A stretch of DNA of 64,000 nt, taken from Epiperipatus broadwayi (Eukaryota > Onychophora > Udeonychophora > Euonychophora > Peripatidae). Where the stretch lies: positions 548,501 to 612,500 of the forward strand of contig JAQFVV010000258.1 of NCBI GenBank assembly GCA_028023455.1, in the 5' to 3' direction. Below, piece by piece: positions 23,320-34,800 of the stretch. The translations under genes were made by a program, and so were the position numbers. The notes under the pieces were generated by a model. That model searched no databases and was not told the DNA's origin. It saw only the letters and a list, made by a program, of their open reading frames with translations. Position 1 is the stretch's first letter. Every line of letters starts with the position of its first letter.

Positions 23320-25560
23320 ACACATGGTTTAATTATCAACCCAAAAATTCATTAAAAAAAAAAAAGATTGGCTACAGATTGCAAAATTATACTTTGATAC
23401 AAATCAGTCTGCTTATCAACCAGTCTGTATAAAAGTCTTATCAAATTCTTATTTCATAAATAATGCAGCAATGTGAGACAAAATCACCAGAGGATAATTT
23501 TTTGACCTAAAAATCTCACAATATTTATACAAATAGATGACCAACAAATGCAGTGACATCAGAAGACGGTTTTGTGTTCATATTTCTTGGTTATAATATA
23601 TATGTATGTGTGTGTGACAATAAGGTATCATGATGTACAAGGTAAGAAAAATAATTGTTTAGCCATGCTCCTAACTTAAAATTTTAGCATAACTAAAACT
23701 TTGAAATTATTCCATATATGAAGCAGATGAAAAAAGTTTATTTATTGCATTTTTTTATTAAAATTACTTTTTAATGATTATTATTATTAAAATTGTATAA
23801 TAATACTGAAAATTATCTAAAAGTAAAATAAAAGCAAAATGATAATAATATAGTTATATATATATATATATTAAATGCAATTTATTATTGTTTAACAATG
23901 TACGTAATAAAGCAATAGTTTCTCCAGTAATGAACAAAAGAAAACTGCAGAGACCCCCCACATTCTTTCTGTATATATAAAGTAACTATTTACAGTCATT
24001 TTTTATATGCAACTAATAAAATAAAAAAACTTTCAAAAAATTGATAAAAGAAAAAAATATAAAAATTGAGTGTGCCAGAAAATTAAATCATTTTCAACTA
24101 CTTCAAAATTTTTAATTTATTTAAAGCATTTTTTTTCTTTTTTAATATATTATTTTTTAAATAAAAATATTATTTAGCAAAAATATATTGTAAGTTCATA
24201 TAGAATTGGATAAAGTTGTTTTTAAGTGCTACAATCCCAAATAAATTGGTAGTCCTAATTAAGAAATTTAGATGTCATAATTTAATTCAACCACTAAAAA
24301 TAATTTATTTACATTAAAATGTGGACAATATATTTAGATGTAAAAATAATTATGCTGATGTAACTCTACAAGCTAATTTACCCAATTTAATTGAATTAAA
24401 TTTTAAGACCCTCTATACATCAGCTTTATATAACATAAGAATTTTAACATTTTCATGATTTAACATTAAATCCTAATTTAATTGATAAGCCATACCTATT
24501 TTAATAATAGAAATTCATGATTTTGATTAAAATAAATAAAAAGAAAAACTTAAATAATATTTGGAGAGATTTAGCACTGCTATAATTTTTTTTCTCTTTA
24601 CAAAAGTGCTTTTGTTCATTAAAGCTAACAAATTTCACAACTGACTTTGAAGTCATGGAAACAGGCTTTAAAATTAAATCAACGTAGATTTTAGATAATT
24701 TAAGAGGAAATTAACAAATGAACTTTATTTTACTTTCAATTGTCATAAATTATTTTTACAAATAAAAACTAAATGTTAAATCTAAATATCTATATATATG
24801 TGCATAAGGGAAACTATTTTTATAAAGTAAATTTACTACTCTTATTCACATCCAAAAAATAAAAAAAAATTTACACAGAAAATAACTTAAATATTAAAAA
24901 ATGTGTTTAGGTTTAAACATTAGTGTCAAAAATATAGCTCATATCATCTTATACATTTTCTTTAAGCTTCCCTTTTCTTTTGCTTTACAAAAAACAAATA
25001 TTTATTTTAAAATATGTATTTACAGTTGTCTTTTTTTATTCCAGCCTTCCATAACAGTTGTGGCCAAAATAACTAATACAATTCAATTTCTAATCTACAC
25101 AATTTCTTATACATTTCTTAATTTCATCAATAAATAATTAAATTTTCAACACATTTTAAAATTATTTTATATTCTTAACTCATTCATTCAATTCCTTTTT
25201 TCATTTCTTTAAAATTCTGACCTGTCTCAACTCTTCAATTTTTCAATCCTTTTTCTTAAGTATTCATACAAAACATTTAGCATTATATTTCTTAAATTCT
25301 ACTTGATATTTTCAAAATAGTTTATCTTTTAAAAGCAATTTAATCATTGGTATTATTATTCTAATTTCTTTTTCATTGTCTGTATAGTTAATTCAACTAA
25401 TTTTATTATTAATACTGTATTAAATTATAATAAAAATATTAAATATATATCCTATAGCATCTGTACTAAATAATAATTAAAAGTCTTTATTATTATAATT
25501 TACAACTTAATGAGTAAAATAAAAAATATAAGTCTTTAATTATAATAAAAATACGAATAC
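23320..25560. other. AT-rich gene-free stretch
   Basis: ORFs here (for example at 24.9 kb) are rich in Ile, Phe and Asn without motif. TA tract near 23855. No repeats recognised. Confidence 0.5.
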
Positions 25561-25937
25561 ATTAAAATAATCCTATAATATCTACATTGAATAATACATG
25601 CATGTTGACTTTAAATCGGCACAAATGTTTGATAACAGCAATAAAAGCCCTGCCCTCGTGCCTTGTCAAAAACAATTGCCCGTATTGCAAAACATTTTTA
25701 ATGATTACACAGCTGCCTATAAAATGCACTTTAATCCCCCAAAAAACCACTGCATGAACTCCTATTCACAAAGAAATCATATTCTCAAATTTTCCAATTT
25801 GGGCATGTTTATCCATGTACTCCAAGATACTCCTGTTCAATATTCTTGTTATTACAAAATGGCATACTACGTGCCTCTAATATAATTTTCAAAGATGCTC
25901 ATTTCAACCACCAACTTTTTTACATCTGTTCATTTTT
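25561..25937. other. Less AT-rich segment, no recognised gene
   Basis: ORFs of 62 codons (minus, to 25750) and 95 codons (plus, 25598-25885) overlap on opposite strands. Neither shows a known domain or plausible start context. The base composition differs from the flanks, so it may be an old mobile-element fragment. Confidence 0.35.
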
Positions 25938-26710
25938 TTCTTATATAAATTAGTACAGCATGCATGTAAAAATCCATTCTATTTTATTACATACAAGAAC
26001 AAAGGCAAAACTCTCCATAAAGTAATGCCACCCTGTGCCAACCAGAGTAATCAATGGTGCCAGAACGCTTGTGCATAAAATCCCTATCTAGAGCCTACTC
26101 ATCCAATATCCCCAGACTAGTTTCTGGCTTGTGGCCATCATCAGTGAGGAGGCTTGGATCTAAGAGCACTGCACCTAGATCTTAAACCAGAAACTAATCT
26201 GGGGATATTGGATGAGTAGGCCCTAGATAGGGATTTTATGCACAAGCCTTCTGGCATCTATTGATTATTCTGGTTGGCACAGGGTAGCACTACTGTATGG
26301 AGAATTTTGTCTTTGTTTACAACAATTATGTGCTAGTATAAGAGATGGTGATCATGTGATGTTTAGTGGTTTATTGCATACATACTATGCACTTGATAAA
26401 TAACTTTCAGAGTTACATACTTTCTATTAATCCTGAAAATTGACTTGTAGTAAATCAAAAGATTTTGCATATATTAATATATGAAAGAAACTAATGGATG
26501 TAAAAGTGAATAAAGTAATATCTTCACTCTCTCAAACCAAGATGTGTCAGATTGGCCTATATAAATCAGAATTTAATTTATCAAATGGCCACTCTTATCT
26601 TTATAAAGTCTATCTTGTATTTGGGTTTGAAAGTTTCCCTGTACTCAACACAGCATCATTGAGCTTATATAAATTAGTACAATGCACATGTGAAAATCCT
26701 TTCTATTTAA
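25938..26710 (+). repeat. Pair of about 50-base direct repeats
   Basis: 'cttatataaattagtaca' followed by a 'gcatgtaaaaatcc' type block appears at about 25939-25985, and again at about 26660-26708 ('cttatataaattagtaca', 'cacatgtgaaaatcc'). They flank family B copy 2 and about 330 further bases; they could be ends of a composite or an LTR-like remnant. Confidence 0.5.
25998..26325. repeat. Family B long inverted-repeat element, copy 2
   Basis: Arms of about 140-150 bases: left 'gcaaaactctccataaagta', 'ccctgtgccaaccagagtaa', 'ccctatctagagcctactca', 'atatccccagactagtttct'; the right arm is the inverse. The centre is about 55 bases ('catcatcagtgaggaggctt'). It is shorter and better preserved than copy 1 at 5.93 kb, where the centre is larger. 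No coding capacity. Confidence 0.8.
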
Positions 26711-27590
26711 TTAATATACATTTATATATTTCAAAAATATTTTTTAAAAATCAACTTTTTGAATCAAAAAAAAAAAATGTCACTTTTTAAAAAAGTGAAC
26801 TTTTACAACCAAAGATTTGTTTTTTAAACTATTGCTAAAATACTTTTTAATGTAACTGTTTTTAAAATACATATAAACTGTCCTCTTGCGTGCACCACTG
26901 AAAATTTAGCAATCTGCTTAATATTTGAAAGTAACGACATGTAGAATAAAATCATTTACAAGGTAATATGTTTATTTGAAAAACATTTTTTAAAAAAGGA
27001 AACTTTTATTACCAAAATTTATTTTATTTCAATTCTGAAATATTATTAAAGTGCTTTTAAATAGTCTTTTTAAAAACACATATATACCACCCTTATGCAT
27101 GCATTACTGAAAACTTATTGAAGTGATATGAATGTATTTTAAATTTGATATTGAATATACTTGAAGATTTCATCTGCCAACACCTATGGATTTAAGAAGC
27201 CAGGGAACTGACTTAAAATTTTTTAGTGTTATATTGTATGATGATGATTTATAAGAAATTCACAAATTCCAACAAATTATATTGAATATAAATATACTAC
27301 ACTTGAATTATAAAATTTTATTCTAACTTAATGAGTTTCAGTAGCTTCTTACTAATACTGCTCATTTTTTGAAATTGTAATTTATTTGTCTTCATTTTAA
27401 AATTGTGGGGAAACGAAGTAGATTATGTGTGTACCAATACCATCAATCTTTGCATTTTCCCCTCCCCTCTTTCGAATGGTATATGCTATATTTTCCTCTG
27501 ACAAAAAATGAACTTTTTAGTAACTTTTTTATTAATAAGTTCATTTAATTTTTATTTCTTCGTTATTAGATTGTATGGACTAAGCAAGAC
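26326..27590. other. Gene-free stretch upstream of the piggyBac remnant
   Basis: The 98-codon plus ORF at 26.49 kb has no recognised domain and overlaps the direct repeat. Related blocks with 'aaaagtgaacttttacaacc' (26.79 kb) and 'aaaaaggaaacttttattac' (26.99 kb) look like a diverged tandem duplication of about 200 bases. I could not identify piggyBac terminal repeats. Confidence 0.45.
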
Positions 27591-29190
27591 ATGAATTTCA
27601 CAATAGAAGAAATCGATTCAGAAATGGACTCAACAAGCATTGGAGATAATTTCTAGACCATTGCATTTTGAAATAAGTTTGTCATCCAGTAATTCAGATG
27701 AATCATCTAATTCTAATTTGTCATCATAAAAGAAGAAGCTCCATTACCAGCCAAAATATGAAGAAAAAATAAACAAAATTTACCTGCTAAAGTTAACAGT
27801 AGGCCAGGCCTTCCATTCCAAAATATTAATAATATGTCACTCAATGTAAAAGAACAACAGGTCAATAAAAATTTTTACAAAGACTCATGTTTGAAGTCCC
27901 CCATTACATGTGAGTATCCAATTTTAGATTTTTTTAATGTATTATTTGATATTTAAAAAATGTGCAAAAATTGTTGATGAAACTGATAAATATGTTACTA
28001 AGAAAATAAAAAGCATAATTGGGACACATTGTGAGCTGTGCTTTTTTTTGGTATGATATTGGGGATTTAATGAGGAATATTTGAGACTCTGATCCAAGTT
28101 TCAGGCAACCTTATTTTGCAGACATAATGACTCTCAAAAGGTATAATAATTTATTAGCGTATCTGCATTTCAATGATAATGAAAAAATGCTGAATAATGA
28201 AAGTAGTGATTTTAACTGCATCTATAAAATTAGGCCAATTATAGAGCAGTGCATTGTAAATTTTAATGCAGCATATCAGATGCAGAGATTGCAGTTGATG
28301 AGGTAATCAGAAAATTTACTGGGCAATCAATTTTTATGTATACCACATGGAATTAGTGCATGCAATGAATCTCTATGTCAAGCATTGGTGGTCGAGAAGT
28401 CAGCGACAGCTGCTTTACAAGCAGTTGTCCCAGGTTAGCGGGTTCACTTCCCAGCTGATGCTACGACATATAAGAATCCCTATGCCTTGGTACTCCTGCT
28501 GTGAAGTCACTAGTTTTGCTACATTTTGCAAAACAGCATCATTGAAGTGCACAAAAAATATAAAATGAAAAAAGAAGACTTACTTTATCACTGATAAAAA
28601 AAAGTGATTTTCAATTTCTACTTTCTGGAAATGATGTTTTCAGTCAAAGAAATAAAGATGGATCATGACAAACACATATCAATGTGTGTAAAAAGGCATT
28701 ACAAGTATATGGGTGATGTCAATTTAAACAATCAAAAGCAGACTCAATATTACTGGGAGATGACATCCAAGTGATGTCCCTTACAATCATTCTGGCACTA
28801 ACTATAACACCACAACTTTCTGACACTTTCATTTTACATTTCATTTATATAGCATCTAAACATTTGAAAGTTAAAATTCATTTACAATTCTGGAGAGTTT
28901 TGTCTCATATGTTAATTAATGGGTATTCTTCAAGAAGAAAATTTGGCCCACACAGCCACATATTTCCATATCTGGAATAATAATCACATTGAAACCATAC
29001 ACATGCAGATCTCCATCATCATAACATTCCACTCAATGTATAACCATTGTGAAATATATCTAAAAAAAAACTCTAAGACATGAAACTCACTTTGGCTGTT
29101 TAGAATGTCAACTGATATCTATTTGTGATAGCTCTTAGAAAAGATGTTTTGTTTTTTATTACACTCAAAATGTGACGAGTGATCTTAACT
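27591..29190 (+). pseudogene. piggyBac-family transposase, heavily broken
   Basis: Fragments appear in the family's order over about 1.6 kb but in shifting frames. There is an acidic Ser-rich N-terminus after ATG 27591 ('TIEEIDSEMDSTSIGDNF'), then 'YPILDFFNVLFDI', 'IVDETDKYVTKK' and 'YFADIMTLKRYNNLLAYLHF' (28111-28170). Next come 'IYKIRPIIEQC' and 'IAVDEVIRKFTGQSIFMYT', whose Asp (28297-28299) is the first catalytic Asp. After a SINE insertion come 'YKYMGDVNLNNQ' (28706-28741) and a cysteine-rich tail 'ETHFGCLECQ' (29080-29110). The family excises and inserts at TTAA sites. The family's GVD motif reads DVN here (codon 28721-28723), so a later catalytic Asp is lost. Multiple stops and frameshifts exclude activity. 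Confidence 0.85.
28378..28473 (+). repeat. tRNA-Val-like SINE, copy 3, inside the piggyBac remnant
   Basis: Begins 'tcaagcattggtggtcgaga', folds with D stem GTCG/CGAC and anticodon arm GCTGC-TTTACAA-GCAGT, and ends 'gctgatgctacgacatata'. Flanked by 'gaatctctatg' (28367-28377) and 'gaatccctatg' (28474-28484), an 11-base target duplication with one mismatch. Removing it rejoins the piggyBac sequence, so it inserted after that element. The 73-codon ORF at 28347 is an artefact of this junction. Confidence 0.88.
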
Positions 29191-30785
29191 CTGTTGTATC
29201 AGTTTTATTCCAAACATCTCATGCAGCTTTATCACAAGTAGACTTACCACAAGTGCAATTAACATGAATGCTCCAAAGACCCACAAACACAAATGCTTCT
29301 ACTTCATGCTCAAATGAGGATATCAATTTTGAATAATTCTAATGGCTAAGTTATATCTGCATTTTTATTTCTTTGTTTAATGTTTATATAGCATTATCAA
29401 TAACTTCTCACATAGAATATTGGTTGTAACTTATCAATCTTTGGTAATCCTTTGGTTTTATGTTTTAGATGGATTCAACCTAACAATGTGATTTTCATAT
29501 AGTGACAGGTAGTGCACATAATAAAAAATATTGTTTTTATTATTATGCCTTTTTTTGTTGGTGGTGGTTTGTTCTAGTTACCAACACAGAGATAAAGAAA
29601 TCATTGACTTACTGAAAACTATTTACAATTTATTCCTCTCTGACACTTTGTTTTGATATAATTTAGTAGTTTTTACATTATTCTAATTTGTTTTTTATTA
29701 ACTTTTGTTTGCTAATATGACTTTTATTATGTTTTGTTTTACTAATTTTATTAACTTCATCATATATTTCAGAGGCATATAACTGATTGCCTTCCTTATT
29801 AGAATTTAGGTTCAGTTTCATATCTGATTACTTTTCCTAATTGGTTAATAGACTATCTGGAATGTGTTACTTTTTATTAGTAATTAATATTTCATAGTAT
29901 AAAATAATATATTTAATATTTTGCATTTATATATTAGATAATATGTACAGGTATGCATATCTTGAAAAAGGTAAATATAAACTTTTTTATTTTTTTAATA
30001 AATATATGCATGGGAATTTTTTATCTTTTTAGTAAAAAATATATATTAGTTTTAAATGTGAAATTATATAAAAATGAAATTATATATATTTGCATATTTT
30101 CCTTTCATAAAAATTTTTGACTGACTCTTAAAATGAAAATTTTTTCCAGATTCGAATTGTTTTTATCATTTGAATGAATGTTATTTTGATTGTTATGATT
30201 TCTGTATTGGCAACGATTATTCAATATAATGTTGTTTTTTACAAGGTTGTTTTATCAAAAGTCTAAAATCAAAATAGTTTTGAACAAATAATGGGAAAGT
30301 TAGAGTTCAGATCTGTAGTGCATCTTGTTTATTCGGCTATCAAGTTCTCATAACTTTTAGCAGAACTTGCACGATTCATACATATACACACATCAGTTTT
30401 ATAATAAACATACATGTGTATATTACCATAATGATCTTATTTAGAATTTCAAATTATATGCCACTTTACTTTTCTATTGTATTTATAATTGTAAGTAATA
30501 TCAGTTGGCAATTTTATACCCCCCCCCCGATTATTTTTACATTGTTAAGCTGATAGAATTGTAATTTTTTTTAGTTATTATAACTTGTTAAAATTAAATA
30601 GTATTTGATTTGCAATAATTGTTTGGCTAATATTTCTTTTTTATCTTTTATTAGGGAAAATCTTTTTTCTTATAGATATTTTTAACTCTGTAATACAAAG
30701 AAAAATGAAAAATTTTCGCTCTGCAATTTTTGCAAGCACTGAAGCTATGAATTATCTCAGGTAAGAAGTATTATATATGTGTTTT
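29191..30785. other. AT-rich gene-free stretch
   Basis: No coding similarity beyond the end of the piggyBac tail. T-rich tracts and a C run near 30521. Confidence 0.5.
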
Positions 30786-30789
30786 CCTG

Positions 30790-31000
30790 AAGGTTTGTAA
30801 TGATGGTATTCTAGTTGTATTTTTATATTGGACTATTTCTATCATCTAATATATGTATTGAATGTCTTTAAAAAAATTTAACTTTATTTAAATATTCCAA
30901 ATACATTTAACTGTTAGTAAGAGCACATCAAAAAGACATTCAATACATATATAAGATGATGGAAATAGTCCAATATAAAAATACAAGTATTATATATGTT
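30790..31000. repeat. Family A repeat, snap-back pair
   Basis: The forward copy (30790-30925) carries 'gaaggtttgtaatgatggta', 'attggactatttctatcatc' and 'gaatgtctttaaaaaaattt'. From about 30928 the inverse of its first half follows directly ('aaaaagacattcaatacata', 'gatgatggaaatagtccaat'), giving a hairpin with an asymmetrical loop. Confidence 0.75.
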
Positions 31001-32380
31001 TTGAATCAGAATTTTATGAGGAATATAATGAAATTATAAATAAAAATTTACTTTTAAAAACTTAGTTATCATAAATTGAAAATTATAAACCAACAGCAAA
31101 GTAATAACTTTTTAGGATGTTGAAATCCCCCCCCTCCTTAGTTTTTTAATAGTAATCAGTATTTTTTCCTTGCTTTTTTTATTTTCTAGCAATATATAGT
31201 ATTTTGTTCTATCATTGTTAAAACTTAAAATATAAAAAATGTGTCTCAATTCAATTCTTGAAACATTCAATGTGGAGATTTTTGGTCTGAAGTAATTAAA
31301 TAAAAATGTTTACAAACTAAAAAACAAAGCAACAAACAGCGATTGTAATTTAAATAAGTTTTTAATAACATTAAATTTTTTTACTTTCAATTTAATCTTT
31401 AATAATAAGTGATTGATTCTTTTTATATTTATTAAAATATTATATATAAGTAAAATTAAGAATAAATGCCCAGTTAACTAAAATCTCTCCAAAAAAAAAA
31501 GGTACTTATTATAATAATATAATAAGTATTATATCTATTTAAACAATGCTTTCATGTAAACTCCATTTTTATGGTGTAGACAAATAAAATATTATTTGGT
31601 TAAAGAATAAACTGACTAAAGAAGAATTTGAAAAGTGGCAACAAGCTTATTGATTAGAAAAGGTAACTACATATAATGTAAAAAATTCAGATCCATAATA
31701 ATCAAAGCCATTGCTTAAAAGATAATATCCACCATAGAAATATTGAAATGAATTATTTCTAATTAATAGCATTCTGTGTAAAAATCACTTAACTCTGCAG
31801 AACACACTATTGATAGATACTGCCTGTGATTATTAATTGTGCCTAGACAAATCATAATATAATGCTATTCTGAACCTGGCAGAAATACAATGTTCAAGTT
31901 TGATAATACCTTGCAATAAAGAATGTCTTTCAATGTGTTCTTAACTAATATATTTTAGTTCTGCAAAGTGATATTTTCTTACTAGGAAACACATTGAAAA
32001 TATATCTAAATCAAAAATGAAAATCACCTACAAAGAAATAGTTAGCTGATGTAATTACATTTTAAGTCAATAAGCATTCATCAAATAATGTGTATGTTAA
32101 TAAAATTCCTAATTTTATATTGGATTTTGATCAAATTCATATTAAACATAGTTAGGATTCTTTTAAATGTTTCAAAATAAGTAGCTGTCACTATTCAAAT
32201 AAATAATCTTTTGTGTATGCAATGTTAAAAAAATAGCCCCATAAAAACAATCATGTCATGATGGTAACATTTGGCAATGATAATAAAGTAAATTGTCAAG
32301 TTTTAGAATAAGTGGCATTTAACAATATGAACTTACTTTATAATGCAAAAACAAAAAAACTTCCATTTTAAGGAGACAGG
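31001..32380. other. AT-rich gene-free stretch
   Basis: Nothing recognised; homopolymers (C run near 31127, A run near 31490) only. Confidence 0.5.
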
Positions 32381-32780
32381 GCACAGAACTAGCTCTTCAT
32401 TTATGTTTGATTGCTACAAAAATATAATTCATCACTATTAACTGATCTACTAACATTTAATTATGAATGGTAATACATCAACTGATTGGAGTTAATATAC
32501 TTGTTATCGTGGGGAGAAATATTGATACTCATCCAATGTGTCCAATTTTCCAGTTCACCAGATCCATTCATCACTGAGGGCATAGTTAACATGACCCTCA
32601 GCTGTGGTGGAAATATAAATGAAAAATCACAGAAGCTAGCAACATGCATTGCTAGAAAACGACTGGAGTATTCAACTGGGATTCATGTCCCGAGTCCTTG
32701 GCTCCATCAACTGTTCTTCCCTGGAACCAATGCCTAAACTGTGACATAGATGCTGCCGCATACTCTCTCTCCCCCATTGT
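32381..32780. other. Less AT-rich segment with overlapping ORFs, unassigned
   Basis: A plus ORF (32486-32737, 83 codons) and a minus ORF (32649-32461) overlap. The plus frame includes 'GIHVPSPWLHQLFFPGTNA' before its stop. The base composition is clearly higher in G+C than the flanks and the sequence has few A/T runs, so it is probably derived from a mobile element or an old gene. I do not recognise a family. Confidence 0.3.
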
Positions 32781-33179
32781 CTAATAGAAGAATGGAAAGA
32801 AAGTCAAGAAGTCATCAATGGAGACCAATAAGCTAGCCATCAGAAAGATTAAATCAAAGGTAATGTCAACTGCAGAAAAAAATGACACCATCTTAACATA
32901 ACAAAACCTAGATAAATACTTTTTGAACCATAAATTGTCTAGACAAATATATTTTTTAATGAAATGAACTATAATGGACATTTGTAATAGTGAATTATTA
33001 ACAAGTAATGTGTATTCATTTACTTATGTCCTGTGTTAACATTTATTATATCTATTTAAATATGTGTTTGTGTGAATAAAAGATTGTTTGTTTAAATGTT
33101 ACTTGATCTATACTCTCTCTCTTTTAACTGCATCACCAGTAATTAAAAAAAATTAATATCTTCATGTATTATGTAATAC

Positions 33180-33500
33180 TGCGCTGGATCCCCTGATCAA
33201 GAATGAGAGATAGTCTGGATATATTTCAAGGCTGGGTTTGTATACATATAATCTGGGAATGCCCGCTATAAATATCATATGTATGGCTGGATGGCACATG
33301 AGATGTGTTCTCATATCAAATAAAGTGCCTTGGATAGCAAGTTTTGTCTTAGCAGTATAGAGGGGTGGTAAAGCCAGGAAATATGGTCATGGTTGTGCTT
33401 TTGGGTAGCCTTGATCTGGCCATAGATATCACTGATGGTTAATTTCTCAATGGTATTCTACTCCTCTGCTAGAATGTATACTCCATTGCCACAGATATTA
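33180..33500 (-). other. Unassigned protein-like remnant
   Basis: On the minus strand one frame reads 'IEKLTISDIYGQIKATQKHN' then 'HDHISWLYHPSILLRQNLLS' before a stop. No Met start or known domain is seen. The composition is unlike the AT-driven ORFs around it. It may be an eroded transposon gene. No function can be given. Confidence 0.25.
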
Positions 33501-33955
33501 AAGAAGAAAAGATAATCACATAAAATATAATCAAAAATAGATGTTAATAAATACTCAACATATCCCAAATAATAAAATAATATGTTGAATATAATAACAA
33601 TAAAAATAATAATAATGTATCAAGAAAAAATCTTAATTAGTTTGTTAAAAGCGATGTATCTCGATACAATATATATATATATATTAAATACAGTAATATT
33701 CATATAAATATATTTTATTTTATTAGAAGTACTTTTGACTATATTTCTTGTAGTCTCTGTCAACTATATAATGTTGAATAATTAAAAGGAGAGATCATAT
33801 CATAAATCCCATAATTCAACTCAGTTCTCCCACAGTTGTGTTATTCTAATGTTTAACAATTGATGATTCATTAACATTTGACAATTTGTTGAAATTAATA
33901 TAGTCTCTTTTATTTTACATTTATTGTGGCAATGTTCAATTTATATAATATATAT
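33501..33955. other. AT-rich gene-free stretch
   Basis: Repeated 'aataataa' and a TA tract near 33670; nothing else. Confidence 0.5.
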
Positions 33956-34103
33956 AAAAATAATAAATATAACAGTAGGTAACTATTATATACAGTCTTT
34001 CAATCCGCAGAAGTAATTTCAGTTAATTCTTTAATCCTCTTCACCTGTCATTAAATTCAAAAAACAACGAAAGCAAACATCTTTAACTCAAATCCCATAA
34101 ATC

Positions 34104-34410
34104 CTAAATTTTAATGTTAGCAGCTTGTCTATTAATTATATTAATTTTATTTCTATTTATTAAAATTGCCTCCTTAATTTTTCTTTTATTATGATTTCTC
34201 TCTTCATGAAGAATCTTAACACTTTCAATATCAAACTTAAATTTATATTTACATGTCCTTTCATGACCCAAGAAAACTGAAGCAGTCATTATATCATTAT
34301 TATTTTCACTTTTTATACACTTCTACAACAATTCATGTTCCTTAAATCTGCTTTCAATACTGCACCTCGATGATTCACATATATATACATATATCCACAA
34401 AAAATTGCCA
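34104..34410 (-). pseudogene. PLE-B GIY-YIG endonuclease remnant (minus copy)
   Basis: Upstream part in the palindrome centre: 'YICESSRCSIESRFKEHELL' on the minus strand (about 34390-34330), the layout of the Penelope GIY-YIG core (family YIGET, Arg, Glu-His). It is followed by stops, then 'MTASVFLGHE' and 'YKFKFDIESVKILHEERNHN' and 'KRKIKEAILINRNKINIINR' (34289-34104), which fits the helical C-terminus with its conserved Glu. The family's Gly of YIG is Cys here. Stops between the two blocks and loss of the RT mean it is dead. Confidence 0.7.
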
Positions 34411-34439
34411 TAAGCATGTGAAAAGTAAAAATAATGATT

Positions 34440-34585
34440 ATTGGATCATGAAAGGATGTGTAAATATAAATTTAGGTTTGATATTGAAAGTGTTGTTAAG
34501 ATTCTTCATGAAGAAATAAGCCATAACAAATTAAAAATTAAGAAGACAATTTTAATAAATAGAAATAAAAATGAATATAATTAAT
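34440..34585 (+). pseudogene. PLE-B GIY-YIG C-terminus remnant (inverted copy)
   Basis: Encodes 'DHERMCKYKFRFDIESVVKI' and 'LHEEISHNKLKIKKTILINR', the counterpart of the minus copy with several substitutions, ending in TAA shortly after. It starts within the domain, with no GIY-YIG core. Confidence 0.7.
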
Positions 34586-34800
34586 AGACAAGCTATTGAT
34601 GTTAAAATTCACGATTCATGGGATTTGAGTTGATGATGTTTGCTTCCATTATGTTTTTTTGGAATTTAATGGCAGTTAAGAAAGGTTAAAGAATTAAATT
34701 AAAGTACTTCTGTGGGTTGAAAGATTGTATATAATAGTTACTTACCATTATATTTATTATTTTTATAGTTTTAATTAACAAATATTATATATATATAATA

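Larger units (their letters stand above)
33960..34800. mobile_element. Penelope-like element palindrome (family PLE-B), copy 1
   Basis: The left arm (about 33960-34275) is the inverse of the right arm (about 34440-34800). Shared landmarks are 'acagtctttcaatccgcaga' against 'tgggttgaaagattgtat', and 'ttcatgaagaatcttaacac' against 'gttaagattcttcatgaaga'. Both arms carry the C-terminal part of a GIY-YIG ORF followed by an untranslated end of about 170 bases, which also appears as a palindrome at 58.44-58.77 kb. The centre (34275-34440) continues the minus-strand copy upstream into the domain core. Confidence 0.78.

Noticed and set aside
25598-25885. 95-codon plus ORF as a gene
   Set aside because: An opposing ORF overlaps it, no known domain, and base composition alone can explain the length.
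28347-28568. 73-codon ORF as a gene
   Set aside because: It is created by the SINE inserted into the piggyBac remnant.
32486-32737. Plus ORF as a cellular gene
   Set aside because: Overlaps a minus ORF of similar length, shows no domain, and lacks start or splice evidence; kept only as an unassigned island.
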